A stretch of 64,000 bases of DNA. Source: Cladosporium sp. IMV 00045. Taxonomy: Eukaryota > Ascomycota > Dothideomycetes > Cladosporiales > Cladosporiaceae. The notes under the pieces were generated by a model. It was not told where the DNA came from. It ran no database searches and was given only the letters and a program-made list of their open reading frames with translations. Each line of letters begins with the position of its first letter. The first letter of the stretch is position 1. Of the stretch, positions 54,322-64,000 are shown in pieces. Location of the stretch: the NCBI GenBank assembly GCA_001931905.2, contig MSJI02000886.1, forward strand, positions 58,241 through 122,240, given 5' to 3'. A program made the position numbers and the translations under genes.

Positions 54322-56403
54322 ATGAGCTACGGCACTATCACTAACAATAATGCCCTTCCAGACTTGGATCCCGCTTCGCGCCCGACTGCACGACGGCCAA
54401 GTGGCGAGAAGCTCAAGATGAGCCCGCAAGCCGCTGTTGCTGGCAGCAGCAGGGCCGCCGACGAGGAATCCGACGACGAAGACGACGATGACAGCCACTA
54501 CTCTGCCCAGGTCGGCGTCAAGAGGCTCGAGGCCATCTCGTCGACTTGGTCGCGCTGGGGCTTGTTTGCAGCCTACTTCGGCGTCTGCCTCCTCGCCTAC
54601 GCCACTTCTCTCGAAGGCCTAACGACCGGAAACCTCACAATATACGCCACCAGTGCCTTTAAAGCACACTCTCTGGTCGCCACCGTCCTCGTCGTCCAGG
54701 GCGTGGTGCTCTCCGTCGTCAAGCCGCCCATGTCAAAGATCGCAGACGTCTTCGGCCGCTTTGAAGCCTTCACGCTCTCCGTCTTAATCTATTCGGTCGG
54801 CTACGTGCAGCAAGCCGCATCCAACAACGTCAAGACCTATGCGGCCGCTCAGATTTTCTATTCGGCCGGCAGCACCGGCCTGCAGATTCTCATCCAGATC
54901 TTCATCGCCGATACCAGCGACCTGGTCAACCGCGCCATGTGCTCGACCCTGCCGGCCCTGCCCTTCCTGGTCAACGTCTGGATTGGCCCGCCGCTGGCTG
55001 ACAAGCTGCTCAGTCAGGCGAGCTGGAGGTGGGGTTATGGCATTTGGGCTATCATACTGCCCGTCGCATACCTGCCCTTGGCTCTCGCATTGTATACCAA
55101 CCAGCGCAAGGCTGCGAAGAGAGGGCTCATGCCGCCTTCGCCGTTCCGCGGGCTGAGCTATTGGAATGTCGCAAAGCACCTGTGGTTTGAGCTGGACGTG
55201 TTCGGTCTGCTTTTGTTGTGTGCTGCTTTTTCGCTGCTTCTGATTCCCCTCACGCTGGCAGCGAAGAATGGTTGGGACGATCCGAGCTTGCTGGCAATGC
55301 TGCTCGTTGGAGGTGGATGTCTTGCTGTCTTCCCTTTCTGGGAGAGAAGCAAGAAGCTCGCACCTAAAGCATTCTTCCCTGGTACCCTCTTCCGAAGCCG
55401 TACCGTTCTTGCTGGTCTTGGGATATCCTTCTTCTATTTTAGTGAGTCTCCATCTACCTGTGCGCTGTATTCGCGCCTTGCGTGAATTAATACTAACATA
55501 TTCGCAGTGGCCTACTACCTCTCGATCTACCCGTATTTCCAATCATACCTCCTCGTCGTTCAGGGCCAATCAGTCACTGTCGCCGGGCGCATCGTACAAA
55601 TGTGGACTTTTGCCGCGACAATCACCTCTTTCTGCGTTTCGATCCTGATAAAATACACCAAGCACTACAAGTTCTTCGTCACTCTTGGCGCCGTCATCAA
55701 CTTCTTTGGCCTCATCCTGATGATCTTCTACCGCGTCGAAGGCGCCTCGACAGCCACACTCGTCGCGACAACAGCCATCGTCGGCATAGGAGGCGGCATG
55801 CTCAACGTCCCGGCACAACTCGGTGTTCAAGCCTCCGCGAACCACCAAGAAGTCGCAGCCGCGACAGCCATCTTCCTTACTTTCCTCGAAATCGGCGGCG
55901 CGGTCGGCTCCGCGATTTCCGGCGCAATCTGGACGGCCAGCGTTCCCAAGAAACTCGCCCTGTACCTCCCGCCCGAAACCAAAGACCAAGCAATGGAAAT
56001 CTATTCCAACATCGCCCTCGCCTCCACCGGCTGGCCGATGGGCAGTCCGACACGCATCGCCATCAACCGCGCCTACCAGGAGACCATGACCAACATCCTC
56101 ACGGTGGCGGCGTGCGTCGCTGTGCCCGTCATCTTGCTCAGCTTCCTCATGGAAAACTACAAGCTCGATGAGATGGAGCAGCACGTCAAGGGCGTCGTCA
56201 TCGGGACTGTGCAAGAGCCTACTTCTTCCATCAGAAGAGGGAGTAACGCCTGTTTCGACGATGACGTACCTGCTTCTGCAAATCTCAGGAGGGCGTCTGC
56301 TGAGAGCGCTATCGCCGAGGAAGACGAGGAACAGCAGCCCATGCTGCACCGCGCGGGTAGTAGGGGTTCGAGGAGCAGTAGGAGGAGCAGGAAGGGGCTA
56401 TGA
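54322..56403 (+). CDS. MFS transporter, siderophore-iron type
   Basis: Two exons, 54322-55441 and 55508-56403, with a 66-bp intron (GTGAGT, branch TACTAAC, TTCGCAG); 671 aa. A hydrophilic acidic N-terminus (ESDDEDDDD near residue 50) precedes about 14 membrane segments, the layout of the SIT (DHA14-like) family. Family-like blocks include YATSLEGLTTGNLTIYATS, PPMSKIADVFGR, SVGYVQQAASNN, YSAGSTGLQILIQIFIAD, GGGMLNVPAQLGVQA and the end ENYKLDEMEQHV. Fungal SIT transporters such as MirB take up ferric siderophores by proton symport at the plasma membrane. The substrate here is inferred from family resemblance, not shown. No NRPS or iron-regulated neighbour occurs in this window. The frame is open upstream to 53932. 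Confidence 0.9.
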
Positions 56404-58319
56404 CGAACTTGACGATATTGACTACGATGATGATGATTATGAAGCTGTTTTGATTTTTCGAGGCATCCGTGTGGTTTGGTGCCTGGCATATCGACCCGTC
56501 GGCGAGCTAGCATTTGCGCCACCCTGGGGTCTACCTACCTACGCACCTACCTACATTTATTCTTGCGATACGAAGACACGATACAAAATGGGCGTTATGG
56601 GCATGGTTCAGAAAGATGTGGGATAGATTCTTTACTTTCTTTTTTGGGGATGATTTATGTTGCGGCACAAACTCGGCGAAAGGGACGCGTGCTCATATTA
56701 CTGGCGTTCTTTATTTTTTATTTTTTTATTTTTTCTTCTTGGGTGTAGCGAGTTCTATACAAGTGCAGAGCTAGGAAGTGTTGGTGTGTGCGGGAGGGCG
56801 AGGCTCGAAAAATACCTACCTAGGTAGAACACCTTCATACACGGGAAATATTGCATGTATATGCGATAGTGGGAGAACCAGGGGGAAATCTTGAAATTGC
56901 ATTCTCGTGAGACACACACCCTTTCCTACCTTATAAATGCATGAATCTCGAAGTTCTTACGAAGAAGTGCTTCACGGATGATGGTATTGCTTGATATGAA
57001 GTCTGGATGACCACACATGGCCTGCATGCGTGCATTCACGCCACACAGAACGGCACCAATGCACAATGCAAGGAATATCAACGCAAGACGCCGTGCGGTT
57101 TGAGAAATCATGAGTGCATGTGCAATAATTCTCATCGCCTGTCAGCACGTGACGGCCTATGTTCCCTCTTCCGCAACACCGCCGTAATATCTCCAGCTGC
57201 GTGGATGGTGTTTGGGTGAGCGAGCGAAAGCGCCTTGGCTCGATGTAGGTGCTGTGCAGATGAACCTTCGAGGATGCTGTTGCTGTTGCTGATGACAGGT
57301 ACCTGCTGGTACATGACGAGTCTTTCGCATCACTTGATGAGGTTTTATTGTACAGACAAACGAGTGAGGTCAATATTGCGATCGAGTCTTGCTCTCCTTC
57401 CGAGTGTTCTTATCTTCAGCCCAAATCCCTTGGGCCAGACTCCTTCCAAGTTGGTTGTGGAGAGCCGCGGGAATAGCCGTCCGTCCGCGGTGACTGCAAC
57501 TGCTGCGGTGGGCTGCCGACTAGACCTCACATACCTTGAGTACGAAAGTGAGAAGCAAAGGGCTGTTAAATAGCCACCAACAAGGTCCATCACTCTCTTT
57601 CTACGATTACAGCCAGGGTCTTGTCACCGCTTCACTGCTCTCCACCTGCCGCCTCTCTCAGAACGAAAGAGAGCAAGGAGAAAATCCACGCTCAATACAC
57701 CGCTCGCGCGCCCGCCCCCTCCCTCCTCACTCAGTCTTCACACGTCCTGTACGCCGCACGACTCCTTCACCGCGATTCATACCCGAGTCACGTGAACCAC
57801 GGCTCGTCTGCCCCGATCAACCCCAACTTGGCCCAGCTCGCCCTTCGCTGCCCAAGGATCACCACCCGCGTAGCTAGCGACTCGCCCGACCGACCGCTCT
57901 TGTCCTTATCATCCTGGGAACCTTGTCCACTACCAGGCTCTTTCTTGCTGCCCATTGCGAGTGAAGACTCTCACTTGCTGCGCGCACTTGGAAACCAAAG
58001 GCGAAGAAGGGATCAGACTCGCGATACTGGAGCTAGCTTTCTGCTTGGGAGGAAGAAAATCACCAGATACACGCTCGCGAAAGTGAACTCTTTCGCACCA
58101 TCTCCACCGAGGACAGCTCGAGGGAGTCTTGCTGCACCATTGTGAGTTGAAGAGAGGCATCACGACTGCTTCTTTCGGGCTTTCTGGCCGCATTGGGTTT
58201 TGCTGGAAGTGACTTTGGACAAGAAAGATAGTGGAATAGACGAAGGACGAGGTCTTTTCGGAAGGATCAAGAATTTTTGGTATATTCCTCTTTGGGGACT
58301 CTGAGCGCTTGCGATCAAG
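56404..58319. other. Intergenic region and CDC42 leader, about 1.9 kb
   Basis: 3' of the transporter gene and upstream of CDC42. Contains T-rich runs near 56.7 kb. On the minus strand a 69-codon frame (56926-57135) includes a hydrophobic stretch, LALIFLALCIGAVLCG, noted as a weak candidate only. From 57.6 kb the sequence is C/T-rich, consistent with a long CDC42 leader. Confidence 0.45.
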
Positions 58320-59278
<959 letters not shown>

Positions 59279-59916
59279 CCGGTCTCCAAAGCATAAGACA
59301 CGAGCCGCTTCGAAGCCTGCCAACATTACGTTGCTCGATGACCTTCCAGCATACCGCCCCCCTCTTTCACCAAAAACATCCTTTCACAACGACAACAACA
59401 CCAAAGATTACCCCTTCTGCGCGGCGTTCCTTAAACGAGGACGGAGGTCTGGCCGAGAGAAAACGGTGCAGTGCCGTCTCGTTCCCCCATTTATGTTTTG
59501 CCTTCCTCATCTCTTTATTCCCTTGAGTACTTTTGATATCACCCCCCTTAGCAGCCAATTGAATGGGAAAATGGTTATTTTGATCACATGCAAGTCTCTG
59601 TCATCAGTAGGGTACAATCCAATCGCTTAGGAGTCATGAATGGTAGATTGCGAATGCGTGGAGGCCTGAGGCGAGATTGGATGGTGTCAGTGAGGTCGAG
59701 TGAAGCTTGACTTCCTGCTCTTTTTCTTTTTTCTTCTCCTTCGTCGTCTGCCACACAATCTGCACTGCCGTGTCGGGTCCGCCTTTCTCGTGGTGATACC
59801 TCACATTCTCTTGTTATTGTTGCAATTGCCACCATTGAGAGTCACTAACAGCCTCGCAGTGCAGCAGCATCTCCGCCGACGACCTTCCCTCGTCTCCAGC
59901 CTCCCCTCACCTCACC
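59279..59916. other. Intergenic region
   Basis: 3' flank of CDC42 and leader of the next gene. T-rich at about 59.71-59.75 kb. Nothing else seen. Confidence 0.45.
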
Positions 59917-62900
59917 ATGGCGCCCGCGCGCCCCAGCAGCCGCAACAACAACAGAGCCGCCGGCGGCAGCGGCAGCAACAACAGCAGCATCAACAGCAGC
60001 ATCAGGGGCAGGATGCTGCCCGACATCCCAGAGTCGCCAGAGTCGTCAGACTCTGAGCGACTCGGGGTGTCCTCAGCTCCGCGACCTGCGCCGCCCCGCC
60101 CCGTCACCCCGGGGCCAAACGCGTTCGCGCTGCAAGCTGCCCGCGTCGAGGAGCACCGGCTGCGCAGCAACGCGTTCTACCAACAACAACAACAGCAGCA
60201 ACGCACTATGGAGAGAAGCGGCGTGCCTCACCCTTCCGCCACCCACCCTGCCAACCGCCCGGGTTTTGATCTGGAGTCCTCAATGCAGTCTACGAGCGAC
60301 ACTGACGTCGGCGCAATGGCGCCTCCCTTGCAGAGAGCGCAAACTCCCACCACGCCTCGTCGCGATTTCTTCTCCGAGCACTCTTCGCGCTCTAATCCTA
60401 CTGTGCGCGGGTACTTGGAAGGCCAGCGCGAGCAAGCGACGCAGAGGCAGTCCGAGAGTGGTGTCGAGCACACGCCTGTCTACAAGTACACGCCCAAGAT
60501 TGGCGGTTCCGCGACGGAATTCAGCAGGCTCGCTGGCCAGGAGACTCCCAGGAGGAGAAGGATTGGCTTCTCCGACACGCCTTTGATCAGCGGCGAGGCT
60601 GCAAAGAGTCCCAGAAAAGGCTTCTTCGGCAAGCTTGGCTTCTCAAGCTCGCGCACTGCTCCCTCGACCATCCCTTCTTCGTCTGGCATTGAGCACAGTT
60701 ACAGTGGTGGCGAGGCGCTTCCGCCTAAGCCTAAAGCTGTCTTGGGAACTTCATCATCCTCTTCGCAATCCAACGTCCCCGCTCGCTCGCCATCCAAAAA
60801 GAACCGCATCCCGAACTTTGAAAGCCTCAAATCGAGCTTTTCACGCAAGCCTGTCCCTAGCGGTCCGACCATTGGCAATCCGTTTGATTTCAGCAACGAA
60901 GTGTCCATCAAGAGGCGTGATGACCCTGCTGATGCTGCGCCTAATACCGCTACCACTTCTGTCTCCGACCCCATCTATGACGTCCGTATTTCCGGCAAGC
61001 GCACCATGTCTCTCAACAACCAGGACCAAGGTGGCAACAACGACGGCAAGAAGGACGCCAGTGCTTGTGGCGTCGGTCGCTCCCAGAGCTTGCAGTACTT
61101 CGACCGCACCATGCCACCAACCCCACCGGCGAAGAACACGCCTCCGCAGGACAAAGATAAGGAGAAAGACAAAGACAAAGACAGAGCCCTCGATCCCCAA
61201 GAGAGAGCTCGCCAAATCATGAAGCTCCACATGCAGGCCTCCGAGCAACGCACGATTGACGCCCAGCGCAAGTTCACACCGAAGAAAGAGCTGACTCCGA
61301 GTAAGTTCGTTACTCCAAAGAAGGAGATGGCACAGCTGCCACACTCCAAGCTCAGCTCACCGATCCGCCCGAAGTTCTTGGACGACGACACTCCCTTCGG
61401 TGATATTGACAAGTTGATGGGCGAAGCAGATGGCCGTTCGAGTCCTACCAAGTTCGGTGGCGTCGCGCACAAGAATGCTCCGACGCTCGTCAAGCAGCCG
61501 AGTATCTACTCCCTGGCGGGCTCCTACTACCCTGACCTCAAAGCAGAGCGCTCAATCGATGAGATCAAGAAGGTTGCAGATGACTTCGGACTGGAGGGGC
61601 TCACGCACTTGCCGGAGAACTACTACCGCAGAGAGGAGCCGGAGGCCTTCTACTCTCCCAGTATCTATTCTACTACTGGTGCACACGAGTCGCCGGAGTT
61701 ACACCAGCACACGCCTGTCTTCCCGGCGACTTTCAAGCGCTCAACTCCATCTGGCACGCCTATTGCCATCGCAAAAGAGGAGCCGAGCAAGGTCAAGCAG
61801 CAGCCGGAGCGCTCGACTATCCCGTGCACACCCTCAAAGAAGCGTCCCACCCGCGACAATTCCACATATAATACGCCCAAGCGCAAGAATCGATCTCCTG
61901 GCCACGGCCGCCTCCACTCCCGCGACCACAGCAGCTCACCTAATCGCGACTCCTTCACAGTCCTCTGCGCCAGTGTCATGGGCGACATCGACCTCTCTCA
62001 ACTCTCTCCGCGCAACTACGACGAGCAGCGCCCCAGCACAAAAGTCTCCCCGTTACACGTCAAATTGCCCGCATCGACTTACGTTCCCCCATCGCCTACT
62101 CGCACCGGGAAGAAGAGACACACCACCGCCAACGCCGGCGCCGGCGCGCAGCTTTCACCGTACCAGACTCCTGATACAGACAAGACGATCACCCCATCGC
62201 GCAGTCGCGCGCGCATTGAAGATTTCAAGCGCACCGGGTCGCCCGCCTCGCGTCGCGGCAATGTCGACGTTTTCACCAATGCGCCTTCGATCCCGCCGGG
62301 CGTTCAGCGCACTTTTTCCAATACCATTCCAGATGATGTTTTGTATAGGCCGATTGCTGAGCCGCAGAAGCACGTCCCTGAGTCCGCGGTTGGGCTTGGT
62401 CTGCGTGCTTCCTGTGCGCTGCAGGGAGAGGAGGAGGAAGAGCATGAGTCCAAACCCACTCAGCCAGCAAACCCAGACAGCCTCGACACGACTCTACTTG
62501 ATCAAAAACTCAACGCCGTTGAAACGCAGCAAGAAGAAATTGAACGTCTACGCGCCCAAGTCGAGGAACTGAAACAGAATGTTCGCCTCTTTCTCTCTGG
62601 CCCAGAGAAATCTACGACCCCCACCGCCGCATCCCCAAAACCCAGCAGCACCGAAGAGACTGCTCAACACCGCGCCCGCATCCAAGCCCTCTTCAATCGC
62701 ATGCAGACTCAACAGGATGAAATGACGTCGCTGCGTGAGGATTTGCAGGAGCTTTTGCAGCAGAGCAGCAACACTGCCTCGACTAAGACCGCAGTAGAAG
62801 ACACGACTACCGGTGACGAAAGCAGCCCCGATCCATCGCCTGCTTCTCTTCCCCCGTCGACTTTCCAGTCTACCGCGCAGTCTTACGCACCGCACGGCTC

Positions 62901-63117
62901 TTTGACTCAGACGGGAAGCTATCACCATGCTGCGCAGGAGCGTGTTGATGTCGGAGATGCGGCTTTGTTGCAGCAGCAGGTGAGGAGAGTCGTGGGCGGT
63001 AGTCCTGCAGGTGCAAGTGCAGGTGCAAGCGAGGGAGCGTCTGCTCTGGCTTTGGATCAGGTGATTACTTTCTTGGATGAGTTGCGTAGTCGTGATGGGA
63101 GGGGCGGTGGGAGGTGA
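59917..63117 (+). CDS. Large disordered hypothetical protein
   Basis: Single exon, 1066 aa; start in CTCACCATGGCG. Not a family I recognise. It is almost entirely low-complexity: Asn/Ser-Gly and Gln runs at the N-terminus (NNNRAAGGSGSNNSS; polyQ near residue 90), many SP/TP and SPxK/R sites (TPTTPRRDF, PSKKNRIPNF), a Lys-Asp run near 410-420 (DKDKEKDKDKDR), and conserved-looking ordered patches such as YTPKIGG, GFFGKLGF, FGDIDKLMGEADGR and KKVADDFGLEGLTHLPENYYRREE. Near 870-900 and 925-950 there are coiled-coil stretches (LNAVETQQEEIERLRAQVEE; ALFNRMQTQQDEMTSLREDL). The many proline-directed kinase sites plus a C-terminal coil suggest a regulated scaffold, cytoskeletal or polarity protein. 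That is inference. Confidence 0.8.
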   Translation: MAPARPSSRNNNRAAGGSGSNNSSINSSIRGRMLPDIPESPESSDSERLGVSSAPRPAPPRPVTPGPNAFALQAARVEEHRLRSNAFYQQQQQQQRTMERSGVPHPSATHPANRPGFDLESSMQSTSDTDVGAMAPPLQRAQTPTTPRRDFFSEHSSRSNPTVRGYLEGQREQATQRQSESGVEHTPVYKYTPKIGGSATEFSRLAGQETPRRRRIGFSDTPLISGEAAKSPRKGFFGKLGFSSSRTAPSTIPSSSGIEHSYSGGEALPPKPKAVLGTSSSSSQSNVPARSPSKKNRIPNFESLKSSFSRKPVPSGPTIGNPFDFSNEVSIKRRDDPADAAPNTATTSVSDPIYDVRISGKRTMSLNNQDQGGNNDGKKDASACGVGRSQSLQYFDRTMPPTPPAKNTPPQDKDKEKDKDKDRALDPQERARQIMKLHMQASEQRTIDAQRKFTPKKELTPSKFVTPKKEMAQLPHSKLSSPIRPKFLDDDTPFGDIDKLMGEADGRSSPTKFGGVAHKNAPTLVKQPSIYSLAGSYYPDLKAERSIDEIKKVADDFGLEGLTHLPENYYRREEPEAFYSPSIYSTTGAHESPELHQHTPVFPATFKRSTPSGTPIAIAKEEPSKVKQQPERSTIPCTPSKKRPTRDNSTYNTPKRKNRSPGHGRLHSRDHSSSPNRDSFTVLCASVMGDIDLSQLSPRNYDEQRPSTKVSPLHVKLPASTYVPPSPTRTGKKRHTTANAGAGAQLSPYQTPDTDKTITPSRSRARIEDFKRTGSPASRRGNVDVFTNAPSIPPGVQRTFSNTIPDDVLYRPIAEPQKHVPESAVGLGLRASCALQGEEEEEHESKPTQPANPDSLDTTLLDQKLNAVETQQEEIERLRAQVEELKQNVRLFLSGPEKSTTPTAASPKPSSTEETAQHRARIQALFNRMQTQQDEMTSLREDLQELLQQSSNTASTKTAVEDTTTGDESSPDPSPASLPPSTFQSTAQSYAPHGSLTQTGSYHHAAQERVDVGDAALLQQQVRRVVGGSPAGASAGASEGASALALDQVITFLDELRSRDGRGGGR

Positions 63118-64000
63118 GGTTTCTGTTCTCCCCCTTGGATTTGGTGACTTTTCTCTCCCTTTCCCTTCTCTTCTCGGGTTTTGGTTTGGATTCGGATACG
63201 GGTCTGTTTATGGATGTGTGTGAGAGACGTGACAGAGATGTGTGAGTTTGTGTGAAGAAATTGAGTCAGAAGTTCGAGGGGAGAGCGAGGCGGATTGAGC
63301 TTCTTTCTTCTCCGGGTGAGTTTTGTAATTGTACGATCAGAGTCAGACTTGGAGAGGAAATCGGGTAGAGAGCTTTTGGCTCCCCTCTGAATGCTTTACG
63401 AAAGACAAGAATTAATGATTGAATGCGAATGAATGACTTTGCGTCTTTTGCTGTGATTTGTCCTTGTCTCATCAAATTGTGAATGCTGATGTGTGTCGTG
63501 CACGTTCTCTTTCTTTCTTACTCTGTCTTCAAACGACTACATGTACCTGTTCTTTCCGAATGATGCCGTCTCGGTGTGATAAAAGAAAATACGCACATGC
63601 TCCAAAAGAGTCTTGAATAGCAATAGATGCAATGCTCAATCATACCCATGATCGTGCGATACATACCTGTAAGAAAATGAGTCAAGACCGGCACTCCCAG
63701 ATGTACATATGGAAGATCAAGGCCCTCTCGTCGGTGCTCGAGATGTCTATACGACAGTCCGCTCGCCCAGAACTCCACCACATCACCGCATGCCCAATCT
63801 CAAATACAATCATTCACATGTGACATTGCCATCGGCTTGACTTTCCGATCAGGTATCCCGCGCACGGCTAAGCAGGGAAAAACCCAAGAGGCCCTGGCTC
63901 CTGGAGGCTGGATTCGCTTATGTATTATTAGCCTGAATCTGTGAAGGTTTACGGATCTCCCTCTGCCCTTCCTCAACCCCACCATACCATCCCACTTTCA
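63118..64000. other. 3' flank of the disordered-protein gene to window edge
   Basis: Begins with a pyrimidine/T-rich 3' region. Short frames on both strands without recognisable features. No gene called; a neighbour may begin beyond the window. Confidence 0.5.

Noticed and set aside
55570..56349. 259-codon minus-strand frame opposite the transporter
   Set aside because: Antisense shadow of membrane-segment codons; His/Asp/Gly-rich without a motif.
57621..58145. 174-codon plus-strand frame before CDC42
   Set aside because: Pro/Ser/Arg-rich low-complexity sequence in a C/T-rich region that fits the CDC42 5' leader better.

Overview
The window is nuclear DNA from a filamentous ascomycete (Pezizomycotina). 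The evidence is short 46-66 bp introns with GT..AG borders and TACTAAC/GCTGAC-type branch points, gene-dense organisation on both strands, and orthologues of typical fungal housekeeping genes beside secreted plant-wall enzymes. The mix (GH3, CE5 with CBM1, GH76, GT90, siderophore transporter, F-box and ankyrin proteins) is compatible with a plant-associated or saprotrophic member of the Dothideomycetes, but that placement is inference. I recognised no tRNA, rRNA, CRISPR array or intact transposon.

Layout. 1-7 kb is an accessory, decaying block: a secreted SGNH-hydrolase/VCBS-repeat gene with one in-frame TAA (cut by the left edge), an intact ankyrin-like gene, an 18-bp perfect inverted repeat resembling a small MITE, a small kinase whose VAIK lysine position reads Asn, and a second ankyrin-like paralogue with one in-frame TGA. 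7-19.5 kb is core: mitochondrial complex I 51-kDa subunit, a membrane-anchored histidine acid phosphatase, farnesyltransferase beta subunit, i-AAA protease YME1, and a GPI-type GH76 mannanase. 20-24 kb has a frameshifted NmrA-like gene, a small membrane protein and a GT90 glycosyltransferase. 25-30.7 kb has an ITC1-like ISWI partner (six exons, including a 19-nt exon and a GC-AG intron) and a tiny zinc-binding protein. 30.7-34.2 kb is gene-poor. 34-38.4 kb is a convergent pair of secreted polysaccharide-degrading enzymes (GH3 beta-glucosidase and CE5-CBM1 acetylxylan esterase). 39.5-47 kb has an F-box gene, a single-pass membrane protein, simple repeats and a frame-broken second F-box gene. 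48-64 kb has a Sec7-PH Arf exchange factor, a siderophore-type MFS transporter, CDC42 and a large disordered protein.

Functional links. YME1 and the complex I subunit both act at the mitochondrial inner membrane. RAM1, CDC42 (a CaaX protein, though its CILL end favours geranylgeranyl) and the Sec7 protein belong to small-GTPase and polarity biology. GH76, GT90, GH3 and CE5 act on wall polysaccharides. Nothing shows co-regulation, and adjacency may be chance. The most unusual signal is the number of single-lesion genes (TAA at 2581-2583, TGA at 6303-6305, a one-base frameshift near 20370, frame breaks near 46.57 and 46.70 kb), which are either young pseudogenes or consensus errors. I found no clearly new multi-gene system.
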